From RZYX01 sp036654375 (GTDB lineage: Bacteria > Bacillota > Clostridia > Oscillospirales > Acutalibacteraceae), in assembly GCA_036654375.1 (NCBI GenBank), contig JAVVSD010000012.1:1-48760 (forward strand): 48,760 nucleotides of DNA. Reading direction: 5' to 3'. Both the position numbers and the translations under genes were made by a program. The notes beneath the pieces are model-generated. The model saw nothing but the letters and a program-made list of their open reading frames with translations. It was not told the origin of the DNA and ran no database searches. Each line of letters begins with the position of its first letter. The stretch's first letter is position 1. Below, piece by piece: positions 16,134 through 25,288 of this stretch.

Positions 16134-16982
16134 TTATTTGTCGCCAAGCTTAAAAGCGGTGTAAAAACCAACCACGCAAAGCACGATGCCAACAACAACT
16201 TCGGATATGCTTGCCGAAATAGGACCTGCCAAAATAAAGTTTTGATAGATAATTGCAACAACAGAAGCCAAAACAAAGCCGATAATTCCATAATAGGTAG
16301 GCACTTCATGCTTTTTAAGCAGGTAGTTTATGAGCTTTGCAATAAGAAGCATTCCGACAATTACTCCGACTCCAAACGGAACAAGGATTGCCAAGTTTTT
16401 GCCAAGATGGCTAAAGTCTGTGATATTCTTGAGAATATCTAAAACAGGTTTATAATAGCCAATTGTCATCAGAACGGCGGAACCGCTGACACCAGGGATA
16501 ACCATTGTGGCAGACGCAAGTGCACCAACAAGGAAAAGTTTGATATAGCCAAAAAGGCTAATGCCAGCAAAAGAAACCACATTTTCGCCACCGAGTGTTG
16601 CACTGAAAATAACAAAGGCAAAGGATACAAGAAGTATGACAACATTCAATGCCGAAGCTTTTTCACCCTTTAGTTTTTTGCAAAGCATCGGCATTCCGCC
16701 AAGAATTGCACCAACAAAAAACAGGATAGTTGCAAAAATGAAATGTTCAAGGCAATAGCTTATTGGGCCGCTGAGTGTTAAAAACGCAATGGCAACACCA
16801 ATAAGAAGCGGAACAACAAATTTTAAATTTTCTTTTATTTTTGAAAAAAGATTGCTGAGGGCGTCAATAAGTCGCTCGTAAATGCCAAGAGTAATAGCGA
16901 GAGTTCCGCCACTAACGCCTGGAATAAGGTTTGCAAGACCCATCACGAAGCCTTTAAGAACAAGAATAAAATTGTTTTTCAT
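16134..16982 (-). CDS. DUF368 / PopT-type polyprenyl-phosphate transporter
   Basis: DUF368 proteins were recently shown to return undecaprenyl phosphate, the wall-precursor carrier lipid, across the cytoplasmic membrane. This one opens with the family hallmark KGFVMGLANLIPGVSGGT, repeated in degenerate form later as MVIPGVSGSAVL, the inverted-repeat half. It has eight to ten hydrophobic segments in 282 aa, the usual length. ATG 16982 has a moderate site (GAGAGGTCAGG). It is a single-gene unit and ends at the shared terminator 16037-16068. Assignment to DUF368 is firm; the transport role is by family. Confidence 0.88.
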   Translation of the reverse strand: MKNNFILVLKGFVMGLANLIPGVSGGTLAITLGIYERLIDALSNLFSKIKENLKFVVPLLIGVAIAFLTLSGPISYCLEHFIFATILFFVGAILGGMPMLCKKLKGEKASALNVVILLVSFAFVIFSATLGGENVVSFAGISLFGYIKLFLVGALASATMVIPGVSGSAVLMTIGYYKPVLDILKNITDFSHLGKNLAILVPFGVGVIVGMLLIAKLINYLLKKHEVPTYYGIIGFVLASVVAIIYQNFILAGPISASISEVVVGIVLCVVGFYTAFKLGDK

Positions 16983-17198
16983 ATAATCCTGACCTCTCTA
17001 TCGGTTGATTTTTAGCTTTTGAATATTGCTTATATAATCATTAAAATTGTTATTCTAAAAATATTAGAAAAAGATTAACTTGTTATTTTATTTTGAAAAT
17101 CTTCCAAAAAAATTAACGCACGCTATAACACATATAAAAGTAAATATGTAGTATAGAATGCTTTAAAAAAAATAAATTAGTTGTTTTTCTATGTAAAA

Positions 17199-17783
17199 TC
17201 AGTCCAGCTGGTCAAGAGTTAAATAGTATGCAGGTAGAAATTCCTCTACAAACATATTGACAACAGGCATATTCATCTCTGAAATAAGCTTTTCAAGAGA
17301 TTCTGCAGCCTTTGTAAATTCAGTGTTTCCTGCTTTTTCTTCCTCTATACATTTTATAAGTGCGCTGATTTTATCTGCAGCCTTAACAAACTGCCAAAGA
17401 GGCAAGTCCTCCGCCTGTGCAAAGAAAAGGCTGTGATACTCGTCTTGAATATCCGCAGGGAGCATTGACAAAAGCTTGTTTGTTGCAACCTTTTCAACGC
17501 TTTTAAAAGCATCGCGAATTTCGTGGCTATGGTACTTTACGGGAGTTGGCATATCACCTGTTAAAATCTCTGGGGTGTCGTGATAAAGTCCGATAAGTGC
17601 AGCTCTTTCCGCATTATAAGTTGTGCCAAAACGCTTGTTGGAAATAACTACTAACGCATGGGCAATAACGGCAACTTCATGGGAGTGTTGGCTCAAATTT
17701 TCTGTTTGAGTATTTCTCATAAGCGCCCATCTATTAATGTTTTTCATTCGTGATGTAAGTGCAAAAAAGTTGTTTTCGGACAT
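17199..17783 (-). CDS. YfbR-like HD-domain 5'-deoxynucleotidase
   Basis: Removes phosphate from deoxynucleoside 5'-monophosphates. All residues known to matter in E. coli YfbR fall at the same numbers here: Arg18-Trp19, His33, His68-Asp69, Glu72, Asp77 and Asp137. That agreement also fixes the start at ATG 17783 behind AGGGAGAAATTGT, giving 194 aa. The open frame extends 11 codons upstream without a ribosome binding site. It stands alone, with AT-rich gaps on both sides and no obvious terminator hairpin. Confidence 0.9.
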   Translation of the reverse strand: MSENNFFALTSRMKNINRWALMRNTQTENLSQHSHEVAVIAHALVVISNKRFGTTYNAERAALIGLYHDTPEILTGDMPTPVKYHSHEIRDAFKSVEKVATNKLLSMLPADIQDEYHSLFFAQAEDLPLWQFVKAADKISALIKCIEEEKAGNTEFTKAAESLEKLISEMNMPVVNMFVEEFLPAYYLTLDQLD

Positions 17784-17855
17784 ACAATTTCTCCCTGTTT
17801 TTAGATAATAATACATATATAATAGTACATAAAAGCGGTCATTGCAAGAATTGTA

Positions 17856-17892
17856 TTGTAATTGGGTTTGATTGTGGATATAATATTATCCA
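17856..17892 (+). promoter_or_regulatory. Promoter with an inverted repeat over the -10
   Basis: TTGTAA (17856-17861), 17 bp, TATAAT (17879-17884). The arms TGGATA (17875-17880) and TATCCA (17887-17892) flank 6 bp and could be a repressor site for the following membrane-protein gene. Confidence 0.55.
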
Positions 17893-17918
17893 TAAAGTAA
17901 TTTTAGCGGAGGTATAAT

Positions 17919-19634
17919 ATGAAATTCGAAAAAGCCGACTTTATTCAAAATCAACCCAAATTGCCATTTACCCTTCCAAATAAATGGTATCTCAAAATTC
18001 TTATAAATATTCTTGTAACAGCTGTCGCAGGCGGAATAATTTATTATTTCACATTGCCTGTATTCAATTTTCATGCAGTTGATTTTTATGTCTTTATAGG
18101 AATTCTCGCAGTTATTTATGGCGCAATGTCGTTTCTTACGGCAAAGGTTGCAACGGTGGTGGAAAACAGGCCATTTTTTACCAGACAGCTAAAGGTTATT
18201 GTTGCAATTGTTATAGCGTTAGTGCTTCTTGTTCTTGTTGGCGGAATTGCATCATCTGTCATTTTCAGGTCAAAGGACTACAGTAAGCTTATTCAGGTTG
18301 ACACAGGGAACTTTAAAAAGGATATCGAAGAGGTTGATTTTTCAAGAGTTCCAATGCTTGATGCAGCATCAACTGCAAAGCTTGCAGACAGAAAGCTTGG
18401 CGAGCTTGAGGATATGATTTCGCAGTTTGATGTTGATAATTACTATACCCAGATTAACTATAAAAACAGACCAGTTCGTGTAACACCAGTTAAATACAAT
18501 GATGTTATAAAATGGTTTATAAATAAAAAAGAAGGTCTTCCGGCATATCTTATTGTTGACATGGTTTCACAGGAGGTCGATGTTGTCCGCCTTGAAGAGG
18601 GCATGAAGTATTCAACATCAGAGTACTTCAATCGAAACCTTATTCGTCACCTTCGTTTCAATTATCCAACCTATATGTTTGACGACCCGGTTTTTGAAAT
18701 TGATGAAAAGGGAAATCCTTATTGGGTTTGCCCAAGAATTGACAAAACAATTGGGCTTTTTGGAGGCAAAGATGTTGTTGGTGCAACACTTGTAAATGCA
18801 GTAACAGGTGAATGCACTTACTATTCAACCAAAGAGTTTAAAGAAAATAAAGACCTTCAATGGATTGACAGAGTTTACTCATCTGACCTTCTTGTTGAGC
18901 AGTACAATTACCTTGGACAGTATCAAAATGGATTTATAAACTCCATCTTTGGACAGCGTGGCGTAAAGGTTACAACAGAAGGATATAACTATATTGCTCT
19001 TGGTGACGATGTTTATCTTTACACTGGCGTAACATCAATCACAGATGACCAGTCAATTGTTGGATTTGTTCTTATAAATCAGAGAACAAAGCAAGCAAAT
19101 TATTACTCAATAGCAGGTGCAAAGGAATATTCAGCAATGGATTCTGCACAGGGTGTTGTTCAGCAGTTTGGATACAAGGCGACATTCCCGTTGCTTCTTA
19201 ACATCAGCGGTCAGCCAACCTACTTTATGGCACTTACGGATAGTTCAAACCTTGTAAAGCAATATGCAATGGTTAATGTTCAGCAGTATCAGGTTGTTGC
19301 AACAGGAAATTCACTTGCTGAATGCTCACAGAAATATGCGGAGTTGCTTAAAGAAAAGGGCGTTGTTGTTACCGTTGCAAAGCCAGACGATGGAAAAGGT
19401 GAAAGCCAAGAAAAAACTTTGAGCGTGACGGGTGCAATTACCGATATAAAAACAGCAGTTGTTGACGGCAATAGCATTTACTATATTCGTCTTCAAAACT
19501 CACAAAACTATTTTTCAGTTAAGCCTTCGGTTAACGAAATTGTTGCAGTTTTAAATGTTGGCGACAGCATCACAGTAAAATATAAAGAAAGCGAAAAGAA
19601 GATAGTTACTGCAACAGGCATCGAACTTTCATAA
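17919..19634 (+). CDS. Three-span membrane protein with large extracytoplasmic domain, unknown function
   Basis: I do not recognise a characterised family. Three hydrophobic helices (about 26-46, 54-76 and 92-114) precede some 455 residues predicted outside. These contain repeated hydrophobic strand pairs such as PAYLIVDMVSQEVDVV, DVVGATLVNAVTGECTYYS and SIVGFVLINQRTKQANYYS, which look like two copies of one small beta domain. A C-terminal OB-like domain (about 500-570, VTGAITDIKTAV to SITVKYKES) follows. 571 aa. ATG 17919 follows AGCGGAGGTATAAT. It has its own promoter and a strong terminator. Confidence 0.8.
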   Translation: MKFEKADFIQNQPKLPFTLPNKWYLKILINILVTAVAGGIIYYFTLPVFNFHAVDFYVFIGILAVIYGAMSFLTAKVATVVENRPFFTRQLKVIVAIVIALVLLVLVGGIASSVIFRSKDYSKLIQVDTGNFKKDIEEVDFSRVPMLDAASTAKLADRKLGELEDMISQFDVDNYYTQINYKNRPVRVTPVKYNDVIKWFINKKEGLPAYLIVDMVSQEVDVVRLEEGMKYSTSEYFNRNLIRHLRFNYPTYMFDDPVFEIDEKGNPYWVCPRIDKTIGLFGGKDVVGATLVNAVTGECTYYSTKEFKENKDLQWIDRVYSSDLLVEQYNYLGQYQNGFINSIFGQRGVKVTTEGYNYIALGDDVYLYTGVTSITDDQSIVGFVLINQRTKQANYYSIAGAKEYSAMDSAQGVVQQFGYKATFPLLLNISGQPTYFMALTDSSNLVKQYAMVNVQQYQVVATGNSLAECSQKYAELLKEKGVVVTVAKPDDGKGESQEKTLSVTGAITDIKTAVVDGNSIYYIRLQNSQNYFSVKPSVNEIVAVLNVGDSITVKYKESEKKIVTATGIELS

Positions 19635-19660
19635 AGTAAAAAAGTATCATAAAACCCATT

Positions 19661-19693
19661 AAAGGACAAAGCCAAGAGCTTTGTCCTTTTTTT
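19661..19693 (+). terminator. Intrinsic terminator
   Basis: AAAGGACAAAGC (19661-19672) pairs perfectly with GCTTTGTCCTTT (19678-19689) around a 5-nt loop, followed by TTTT. Confidence 0.93.
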
Positions 19694-19735
19694 GTCGCAA
19701 CCAATTAAGGCAAATTTAAAAAAACATATTAACCC

Positions 19736-19811
19736 AGCCCATATTGTGAACTTTTTGTTAACAATATGGGCTTTTGCGCAGTTTGTTGCATGATTTGTGC
19801 AACAAACTGCG
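19736..19811. repeat. Two long perfect inverted repeats upstream of the phage-like cluster
   Basis: AGCCCATATTGT (19736-19747) pairs with ACAATATGGGCT (19761-19772). CGCAGTTTGTTGCA (19777-19790) pairs with TGCAACAAACTGCG (19798-19811) around a 7-nt loop. The first is followed by TTTT and may be a terminator. The second has no T tract and could be a protein-binding site or an RNA structure in the leader of the cluster. Confidence 0.75.
19751..19763. repeat. Left copy of 13-bp direct repeat flanking the phage-like cluster
   Basis: CTTTTTGTTAACA is identical to 31289-31301, just past the last phage gene. It is a candidate attachment-site core. It is AT-rich and short, so chance is not excluded. 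Confidence 0.4.
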
Positions 19812-19926
19812 ATTTCTATCCTATTAGTGAAAGGCAATTTAAAAGCCGATACAAAATTAAGCTTTTGAATTTTTGCATTTGCACAGATGCAAGAAAAAAA
19901 TACTTGCCTTTTATGGAGGATATAAA

Positions 19927-20421
19927 ATGAGCGGACTTACTCAAAAGGAGCAACTTTTTTGCACGATTTACAGCAACACAAGAAACGCAAAAGAGGCGGC
20001 AGCAAGAGCCGGATACACATTGTTTTTGGAAAAGACAGCAGAAAAGCTACTGGCAAACTCAAGGATTAAATCTGAAATAGGACGCAGGGACAAAGAAAAG
20101 CAGGCAACAACCGCAGAAATATGTGCGGGGCTTAGGCGTCTTGCCTTTGGTTCTGGAAATGACGCAGTAAAGCTTTTATACAGTCTTGACGAAATGGAAG
20201 ATAATCAGATTAATTCACTTGACCTGTTTAATGTTTCCGACATAAAAAAGCCAAAAGGCGGAGGGCTTGAAATAAAGTTTTTTGACCGTCAAAAAGCACT
20301 TGAAAAGCTGTTTCTTATCAGCTGTGAACAAAAAAATAGTGAGATAACGCCATTTTATGAAGCCCTTGAAAAAAGTGCAGAGGCTCTTTCAAACACAGAA
20401 GAGGAAGATGAAGGTGAGTAA
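19927..20421 (+). CDS. Phage terminase small subunit
   Basis: Recognises DNA for packaging and hands it to the large subunit. The N terminus LTQKEQLFCTIYSNTRNAKE with AAARAGY is the helix-turn-helix opening of the Terminase_2/XtmA family, and a helical oligomerisation region and acidic tail (EEEDEGE) follow. ATG 19927 is chosen because it follows TATGGAGGATATAAA; the frame extends upstream without a site. 164 aa. It is the first gene of the cluster and overlaps the large-subunit gene. No DNA-binding repressor or integrase precedes it. Confidence 0.85.
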   Translation: MSGLTQKEQLFCTIYSNTRNAKEAAARAGYTLFLEKTAEKLLANSRIKSEIGRRDKEKQATTAEICAGLRRLAFGSGNDAVKLLYSLDEMEDNQINSLDLFNVSDIKKPKGGGLEIKFFDRQKALEKLFLISCEQKNSEITPFYEALEKSAEALSNTEEEDEGE

Positions 20422-21673
20422 AACACGGTTTGTCCCGTTTTCACAAAAGCAGTTAAAAGTGCTTTCGTGGTGGTGCGATAAAAGTGATTGTAAAAACAGA
20501 GATGCAATTATTTGTGACGGTGCAGTGCGAAGCGGAAAAACGATTTGTATGTCAATATCGTTTGTGCTGTGGGCATTTTACCGATTTGAAGACACCTCGT
20601 TTGCAATTTGTGGAAAGACCATTGCATCGCTAAAACGAAATGTTATAACACCACTTTTGCCAATGCTTTGCGAACTTGGATTTGTGTGCGAGCATAAGGT
20701 TTCAAGAAATGTGATAGAGATTTCGAAAAATGGAGTACAGAACAGGTTCTATATCTTTGGCGGAAAGGACGAATCCAGTGCAGCTCTAATTCAGGGAATG
20801 ACACTTGGAGGAGTTCTGATGGACGAGGTGGCGCTGATGCCGCGTTCATTTGTGGAGCAGGCGCTTGCCAGATGTTCGGTTGAGGGTTCGAAGTTCTGGT
20901 TTAATTGCAATCCTGAAAATCCACATCACTGGTTTTATGAGGAATGGATAAAAAAATCAAGTCAGAAAAATTGTCTTTACCTGCACTTCCTGATGGACGA
21001 CAATCCGTCACTTTCACAAGAAATAATGAAAAGATATAAATCGCTTTATAGCGGTGCTTTTTATGAGCGTTTTGTGCTTGGCAGATGGGTTGCGGCACAG
21101 GGACTTGTTTATCCGTTTTTTAGCAGTGCAAACATTGAAAGACAGCCAAAAGGAAACTGTGAGGAATACTACATTTCATGCGACTACGGAACGGTCAATC
21201 CAGCCTCGTTTGGGCTGTGGGGCAGAAAAGATGATGTGTGGTACAGACTTTGCGAGTATTATTTTGACTCACGAGCGATGGGTGAGCAAAAGACGGACGA
21301 GGAGTATTATACCGAGCTTGAAGCACTTGCAGGCGACAAAGAGATTCAGACAATTTTTGTTGACCCATCTGCTGCAAGCTTTATTGAGTGTATAAGACGA
21401 CACAGCAAATTTTGCGTAGCACCTGCAAAAAATGATGTGCAGGACGGGATAAGAAAAGTCAGCGATGCATTAAAGAGTGGCAAGATAAAAATATGCGAAG
21501 GCTGTGTGGATAGCATAAGGGAGTTTTCTCTCTATCGCTGGAATGATAAAGCATCTGGCGATGTGCCAAGGAAAGAAAACGACCATGCAATGGACGATAT
21601 CCGTTATTTTGTGGCAACAGTCCCGCAGGAGGACGAAAGCGGGTTTGCCTGTTTTGCCACCACAAGGCTATGA
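20408..21673 (+). CDS. Phage terminase large subunit, PBSX/XtmB type
   Basis: The ATP-driven motor and nuclease that fills the head with DNA. The ATPase half has Walker A GAVRSGKT (38-45) and Walker B with Asp139-Glu140 (GVLMDEVALMP). The RNase-H-like nuclease half has ISCDYGTVNPASFGLW and TIFVDPSAASF with the expected acidic residues, plus a late DHAMDDIRYF motif. 421 aa is typical and all motifs are intact. ATG 20408 or GTG 20414 (better spaced from GAGG) could be the start. PBSX-type terminases cut by headful, which matters because PBSX packages host DNA. Confidence 0.92.
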   Translation: MKVSKTRFVPFSQKQLKVLSWWCDKSDCKNRDAIICDGAVRSGKTICMSISFVLWAFYRFEDTSFAICGKTIASLKRNVITPLLPMLCELGFVCEHKVSRNVIEISKNGVQNRFYIFGGKDESSAALIQGMTLGGVLMDEVALMPRSFVEQALARCSVEGSKFWFNCNPENPHHWFYEEWIKKSSQKNCLYLHFLMDDNPSLSQEIMKRYKSLYSGAFYERFVLGRWVAAQGLVYPFFSSANIERQPKGNCEEYYISCDYGTVNPASFGLWGRKDDVWYRLCEYYFDSRAMGEQKTDEEYYTELEALAGDKEIQTIFVDPSAASFIECIRRHSKFCVAPAKNDVQDGIRKVSDALKSGKIKICEGCVDSIREFSLYRWNDKASGDVPRKENDHAMDDIRYFVATVPQEDESGFACFATTRL

Positions 21674-21728
21674 GAAAAAATCTTTTTGCCATAAAAGAAA
21701 GGCACAAAAACAAAAAGGAGGAATGAAG

Positions 21729-22901
21729 GTGGGACTTATAAGAAAACGGGAAAAAGACACCGAAATTGCAAGCAGTACCGTTCAGACAGGGAGAGCAAGC
21801 TCGCACCCCTTCACAATGCTTGAAAGCTACACTCCGCTAATTGATTGTCAGGCACAGCTCTATTCTGCTCTGCGAGAAGCAGTTCCGATAATTGATGCCG
21901 CAGTTTTTAAAATTGTTAGGTTGGTTGGCGGATTTGAAGTCAAGTGTGAAAGTAAGGCTTCACAGAGAGCGATTGACGAGTTTTTCAAAACGGTCAGCGT
22001 AAATGGTACAACTGTTGGCGTTGACGCATTTATTTCAAGTTATTTTGAACAGCTATTGACCTTTGGAACAGCTGTTGGAGAGATTGTAACATCACAAGGC
22101 AGGGTATCGGCCCTTTATAATGCTGATTTGTCGTGCATTGAGCTTTTACAGGGGGATAATCCGCTCGACATCAAAATTTGCAACTCAAACGGTGGCACAC
22201 CTGTACCTGTAAAGTACCCAAACCTTGTGTTGCTATCCCTTTTAAATCCACAGGCAGGAAAGCTTTGCGGAAACTCGCTTTTAAAAGGACTTCCGTTTGT
22301 AAGCTCAATTTTGCTAAAGATTTATAACACCATTGGGCTTAATTGGGAGCGAGTGGGAAATGTGCGTTTTGCAGTTACATACAAACCACAAAACGATAGC
22401 ATGGACAAAGCCTTTGCAAAACAGCGGGCGATGCAGGTTGCAAAAGAGTGGGGAGAAGCAATGCATTCGGGTGGAACGGTTAAGGATTTTGTTGCAGTTG
22501 GCGATGTGCAGATAAAGGCAATTGGTGCAGATAATCAGATTCTTGACAGCGAAATTCCAGTCAAGCAGCTTTTGGAGCAGATTATTTCAAAAACTGGTCT
22601 ACCGCCGTTTATGCTTGGACTTAGCTGGTCATCGACCGAAAGAATGTCGTCACAGCAGGCAGATGTTCTAACAAGTGAGCTTAAGGCATACAGGCGCGTT
22701 CTTACACCTGTTGTGTCAAAAATATGCGATACATTTTTGCGACTTGAGGGATACGACAACAGGTTTGAAATATGTTGGAACGACATCATGCTTCAGGACG
22801 AGGTTGAGATTTCGAGAGCCAGACTTTTGAGAGCTCAAGCAAAAAAGATTGAGCTGGAGAATGATAATGCAAAAACAGAGCAGGGAGATGAGCAGTATTA
22901 A
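21729..22901 (+). CDS. Phage portal protein
   Basis: Forms the dodecameric ring through which DNA enters and leaves the head. Characteristic features are the opening LESYTPLIDCQAQLYSALRE, a central domain, and the late KTGLPPFMLGLSWSSTER and RRVLTPVVSKICDTFL stretches typical of portals. GTG 21729 sits 7 nt after AGGAGG; ATG 21723 is too close to that site. 390 aa. It follows the large terminase by 55 bp and overlaps the protease gene, as in other head modules. Confidence 0.85.
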   Translation: MGLIRKREKDTEIASSTVQTGRASSHPFTMLESYTPLIDCQAQLYSALREAVPIIDAAVFKIVRLVGGFEVKCESKASQRAIDEFFKTVSVNGTTVGVDAFISSYFEQLLTFGTAVGEIVTSQGRVSALYNADLSCIELLQGDNPLDIKICNSNGGTPVPVKYPNLVLLSLLNPQAGKLCGNSLLKGLPFVSSILLKIYNTIGLNWERVGNVRFAVTYKPQNDSMDKAFAKQRAMQVAKEWGEAMHSGGTVKDFVAVGDVQIKAIGADNQILDSEIPVKQLLEQIISKTGLPPFMLGLSWSSTERMSSQQADVLTSELKAYRRVLTPVVSKICDTFLRLEGYDNRFEICWNDIMLQDEVEISRARLLRAQAKKIELENDNAKTEQGDEQY

Positions 22902-23877
22902 AAAGGATTTTTTGAGTAAGGTGGACACTTGTGCGATTAGCAAAAGTGACCTTGAAAAAATCAACAAGCTTACACGCAAGGAGCAAACAGCAGAGAGTGT
23001 GTATATCTTTAATGTTGTGCTTTGCGATAATGAAATTGACAGGGATTTTGAGCGATTCAGTATCGAGGCACTTAATGCACTTGCACCAATGTTTGTTGGG
23101 AAAACAGGCATTCTTGACCACAATATGAAGTCTGACAATCAGGTTGCAAGAATTTTTGAAACACGAGTTGAAACAGAGCTTTATGAAAAAACAAGGGCAG
23201 GAGAACCGCTTACAAAGCTTGTTGCAAGAGCTTATATGGCAAAGACGAACAAGAACGCAGACCTTATTACAGAGATTGACGCAGGCATCAAAAAGGAAGT
23301 CAGCGTTGGCTGTGCAGTATCAAGCGTTAAATGCTCGTTGTGTGGGCAGGACAGAAGGCAAAACCCATGTAATCACATGAGTGGTAAAAGCTATGCAAAG
23401 GCTCTGTGCCACAGCGTTTTAAGTGGTCCAACAGATGCCTATGAATGGTCATTTGTTGCAGTTCCGGCACAGGTTGGCGCAGGAGTTACAAAAGCGTTTA
23501 ATAATTTGCAGGCGAAAGGAGAGCAAAAAGTGGAGAGTATTATAGAAATCATCAAGTCGGCAAATGCTGATTTGGTTATTACAAAAGGCGAGCTTGACTT
23601 GCTAAAAGGCGAAATAAGCGAGCTTAAGGAAAAGGCAAAAGACGGTGAAATGTATAAAACTGCCTTGCGAAGCGAGGTCTTAAAAATGTGTGCAGCAACC
23701 ATGCCACAGATGAATATGCAAACATTTGAATCAATGCTTTTGCGTGCAAGCGCAAGCGAGCTTTCAGAGCTTAAGGTTGCATTTTCACAAAAGATGGCAG
23801 AGCAGGTTCCACCAACAGTTCAACTTATTCCAAGCAGACAAAAGCAAAAAACAACAAATTCACAGTTCAAAATCTAA
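22867..23877 (+). CDS. Prohead protease fused to scaffold-like region
   Basis: The N-terminal half resembles HK97-type/XkdF-type prohead proteases: VVLCDNEIDRDFERFS, a likely catalytic His in GKTGILDHNM and a likely catalytic Ser in KKEVSVGCAVSS. A Cys-rich insert (CSLCGQ, then CNH) follows the serine and may bind zinc. The C-terminal third (about 225-275) is a charged, coiled-coil-like scaffold segment. ATG 22867 follows GGAG by 7 nt; ATG 22888 is the alternative. 336 aa. It lies between portal and capsid genes, exactly where this protein sits in related phages. Confidence 0.75.
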   Translation: MQKQSREMSSIKKDFLSKVDTCAISKSDLEKINKLTRKEQTAESVYIFNVVLCDNEIDRDFERFSIEALNALAPMFVGKTGILDHNMKSDNQVARIFETRVETELYEKTRAGEPLTKLVARAYMAKTNKNADLITEIDAGIKKEVSVGCAVSSVKCSLCGQDRRQNPCNHMSGKSYAKALCHSVLSGPTDAYEWSFVAVPAQVGAGVTKAFNNLQAKGEQKVESIIEIIKSANADLVITKGELDLLKGEISELKEKAKDGEMYKTALRSEVLKMCAATMPQMNMQTFESMLLRASASELSELKVAFSQKMAEQVPPTVQLIPSRQKQKTTNSQFKI

Positions 23878-23895
23878 AAATTTTAGGAGGACAAA

Positions 23896-24243
23896 ATGAG
23901 TATTTCTTTTAAAGGATTTAATGAAAATTCAGCAACATTTGAAGGCACACCATCATTAGGAATAGGTGATGTTGTAAAAATGAGCGCAAACAACAAGGTA
24001 GCATCATGTGCTGCAGGCAACGATTTTTGTGGTGTAATCAAATGTGTAGAAGGTGATGGATGTTCAACTGTTCAGCTTTCAGGCTATGTTGAAGTGCCAT
24101 ACACAGATGCAGCACCAACCGTCGGTTACAATGTACTCGCAGGTAACGGCGTGGGTGGAATAAAGGTTGTTACAACAGGTGGCAGAAGTCACCTCGTCTT
24201 AAATGTTGACACAACCGCAAAAACTGTAGGTCTTATACTTTAA
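23896..24243 (+). CDS. Small capsid decoration-like protein
   Basis: 115 aa, almost all predicted beta-strand, glycine- and valine-rich, with repeated turns (GDVVKMSANNKV, VQLSGYVEVPYT, YNVLAGNGVGGIKVV). Small beta-proteins between the protease and major capsid genes are usually head decoration or stabilisation proteins (HK97 gpD-like, DUF2190-like). The ATG follows AGGAGGACAAA. It stands 18 bp after the protease gene and 21 bp before the capsid gene. The function is inferred from position and fold type, not from a diagnostic motif. Confidence 0.7.
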   Translation: MSISFKGFNENSATFEGTPSLGIGDVVKMSANNKVASCAAGNDFCGVIKCVEGDGCSTVQLSGYVEVPYTDAAPTVGYNVLAGNGVGGIKVVTTGGRSHLVLNVDTTAKTVGLIL

Positions 24244-24264
24244 TAATTAAGAGGAGGAATTTTA

Positions 24265-25266
24265 ATGGCAGGATATGAAAATTTAAGACTTGAAAAAGGT
24301 CTTTATACAACAAACGGTGGATTTACAAACGCACTTGAGGAACTTGACCCATCTGAAAACTATATGGGAACAAGCCTTGAGGGGCTTGATGCTTTTGAAC
24401 GCCAGTTAAAGCGTTTTGATATTCGCGTTGGAGGCAACGGAAGCGATGTTGTTGAAAAGTTTTTTAAAACATCAGACAGTGCAGCTCTTTTTCCAGAGTA
24501 TATTTCTCGTGCAGTAAAGCAGGGAATGGACAGTGCGGACTCACTTTCAAAGATTGTTGCAACAACTACAAAAATAAACGGGCTTGACTATCGTGCAATA
24601 ACATCTGACATTTCAGAAAATGAAACAGAGCTAAAAAGAGTAACAGAGGGTGCATTCATTCCTCAAACAGTTATTTCACCAAGTAACGAGCTTGTAACTC
24701 TTCGCAAAAGAGGCAGAATGATTGTTGCATCTTATGAAACAATACGATTCCAACGCCTTGATTTGTTCACTGTAATGCTCAAACAAATCGGCGCACAAAT
24801 TGCTTCTTCACAGCTTGAGGACGCAGTTGCGGCATTAACAGCAGGCACAGACAAAATCTTTACACAGACAGCAAACACACTTACATATTCAGATCTTGTT
24901 TCACTTTGGAACGCGATGGGCCAGTACAACATGACAACAATGATTGCAAAGGCAGACAGTATGCCAATACTTCTTGGCTTTTCAGAGTTTAAGGACGCTG
25001 CGGCAGGACTTAACTTCCATGCAACAGGCAAGCTTATTACACCACTTGGTGCAGAGCTTGTAAAATCAAAGACACTTGATGCAAAGTGCATTATCGGGCT
25101 TGACAAGAACTGCGCTCTTGAAAAGGTTGAGGCAGGCGGAATCATAACAGATTATGACAAGCTTATTGACCGTCAGCTGGAAAGAGCATCTGTTACCTGT
25201 ACAACGGGATTTTCAAAGATTTTCCCTGGTGCTTGTAAGGTGCTTACGACAGAGGCAAAAGTATAA
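24265..25266 (+). CDS. Phage major capsid protein
   Basis: The head shell subunit. 333 aa, with the pattern of HK97-fold capsids: a helical N-terminal arm, then the E-loop and peripheral-domain region with TEGAFIPQTVISPSNELVTLRKRGRMIVASYE, and a long spine helix (LFTVMLKQIGAQIASSQLEDAVAAL). It starts at ATG 24265 behind AGAGGAGGAATTTTA, one of the strongest sites in the cluster, as expected for an abundant protein. Position after protease and decoration genes supports the call. Confidence 0.85.
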   Translation: MAGYENLRLEKGLYTTNGGFTNALEELDPSENYMGTSLEGLDAFERQLKRFDIRVGGNGSDVVEKFFKTSDSAALFPEYISRAVKQGMDSADSLSKIVATTTKINGLDYRAITSDISENETELKRVTEGAFIPQTVISPSNELVTLRKRGRMIVASYETIRFQRLDLFTVMLKQIGAQIASSQLEDAVAALTAGTDKIFTQTANTLTYSDLVSLWNAMGQYNMTTMIAKADSMPILLGFSEFKDAAAGLNFHATGKLITPLGAELVKSKTLDAKCIIGLDKNCALEKVEAGGIITDYDKLIDRQLERASVTCTTGFSKIFPGACKVLTTEAKV

Positions 25267-25288
25267 TTTTGAGTAGGGGTGAGAACAG

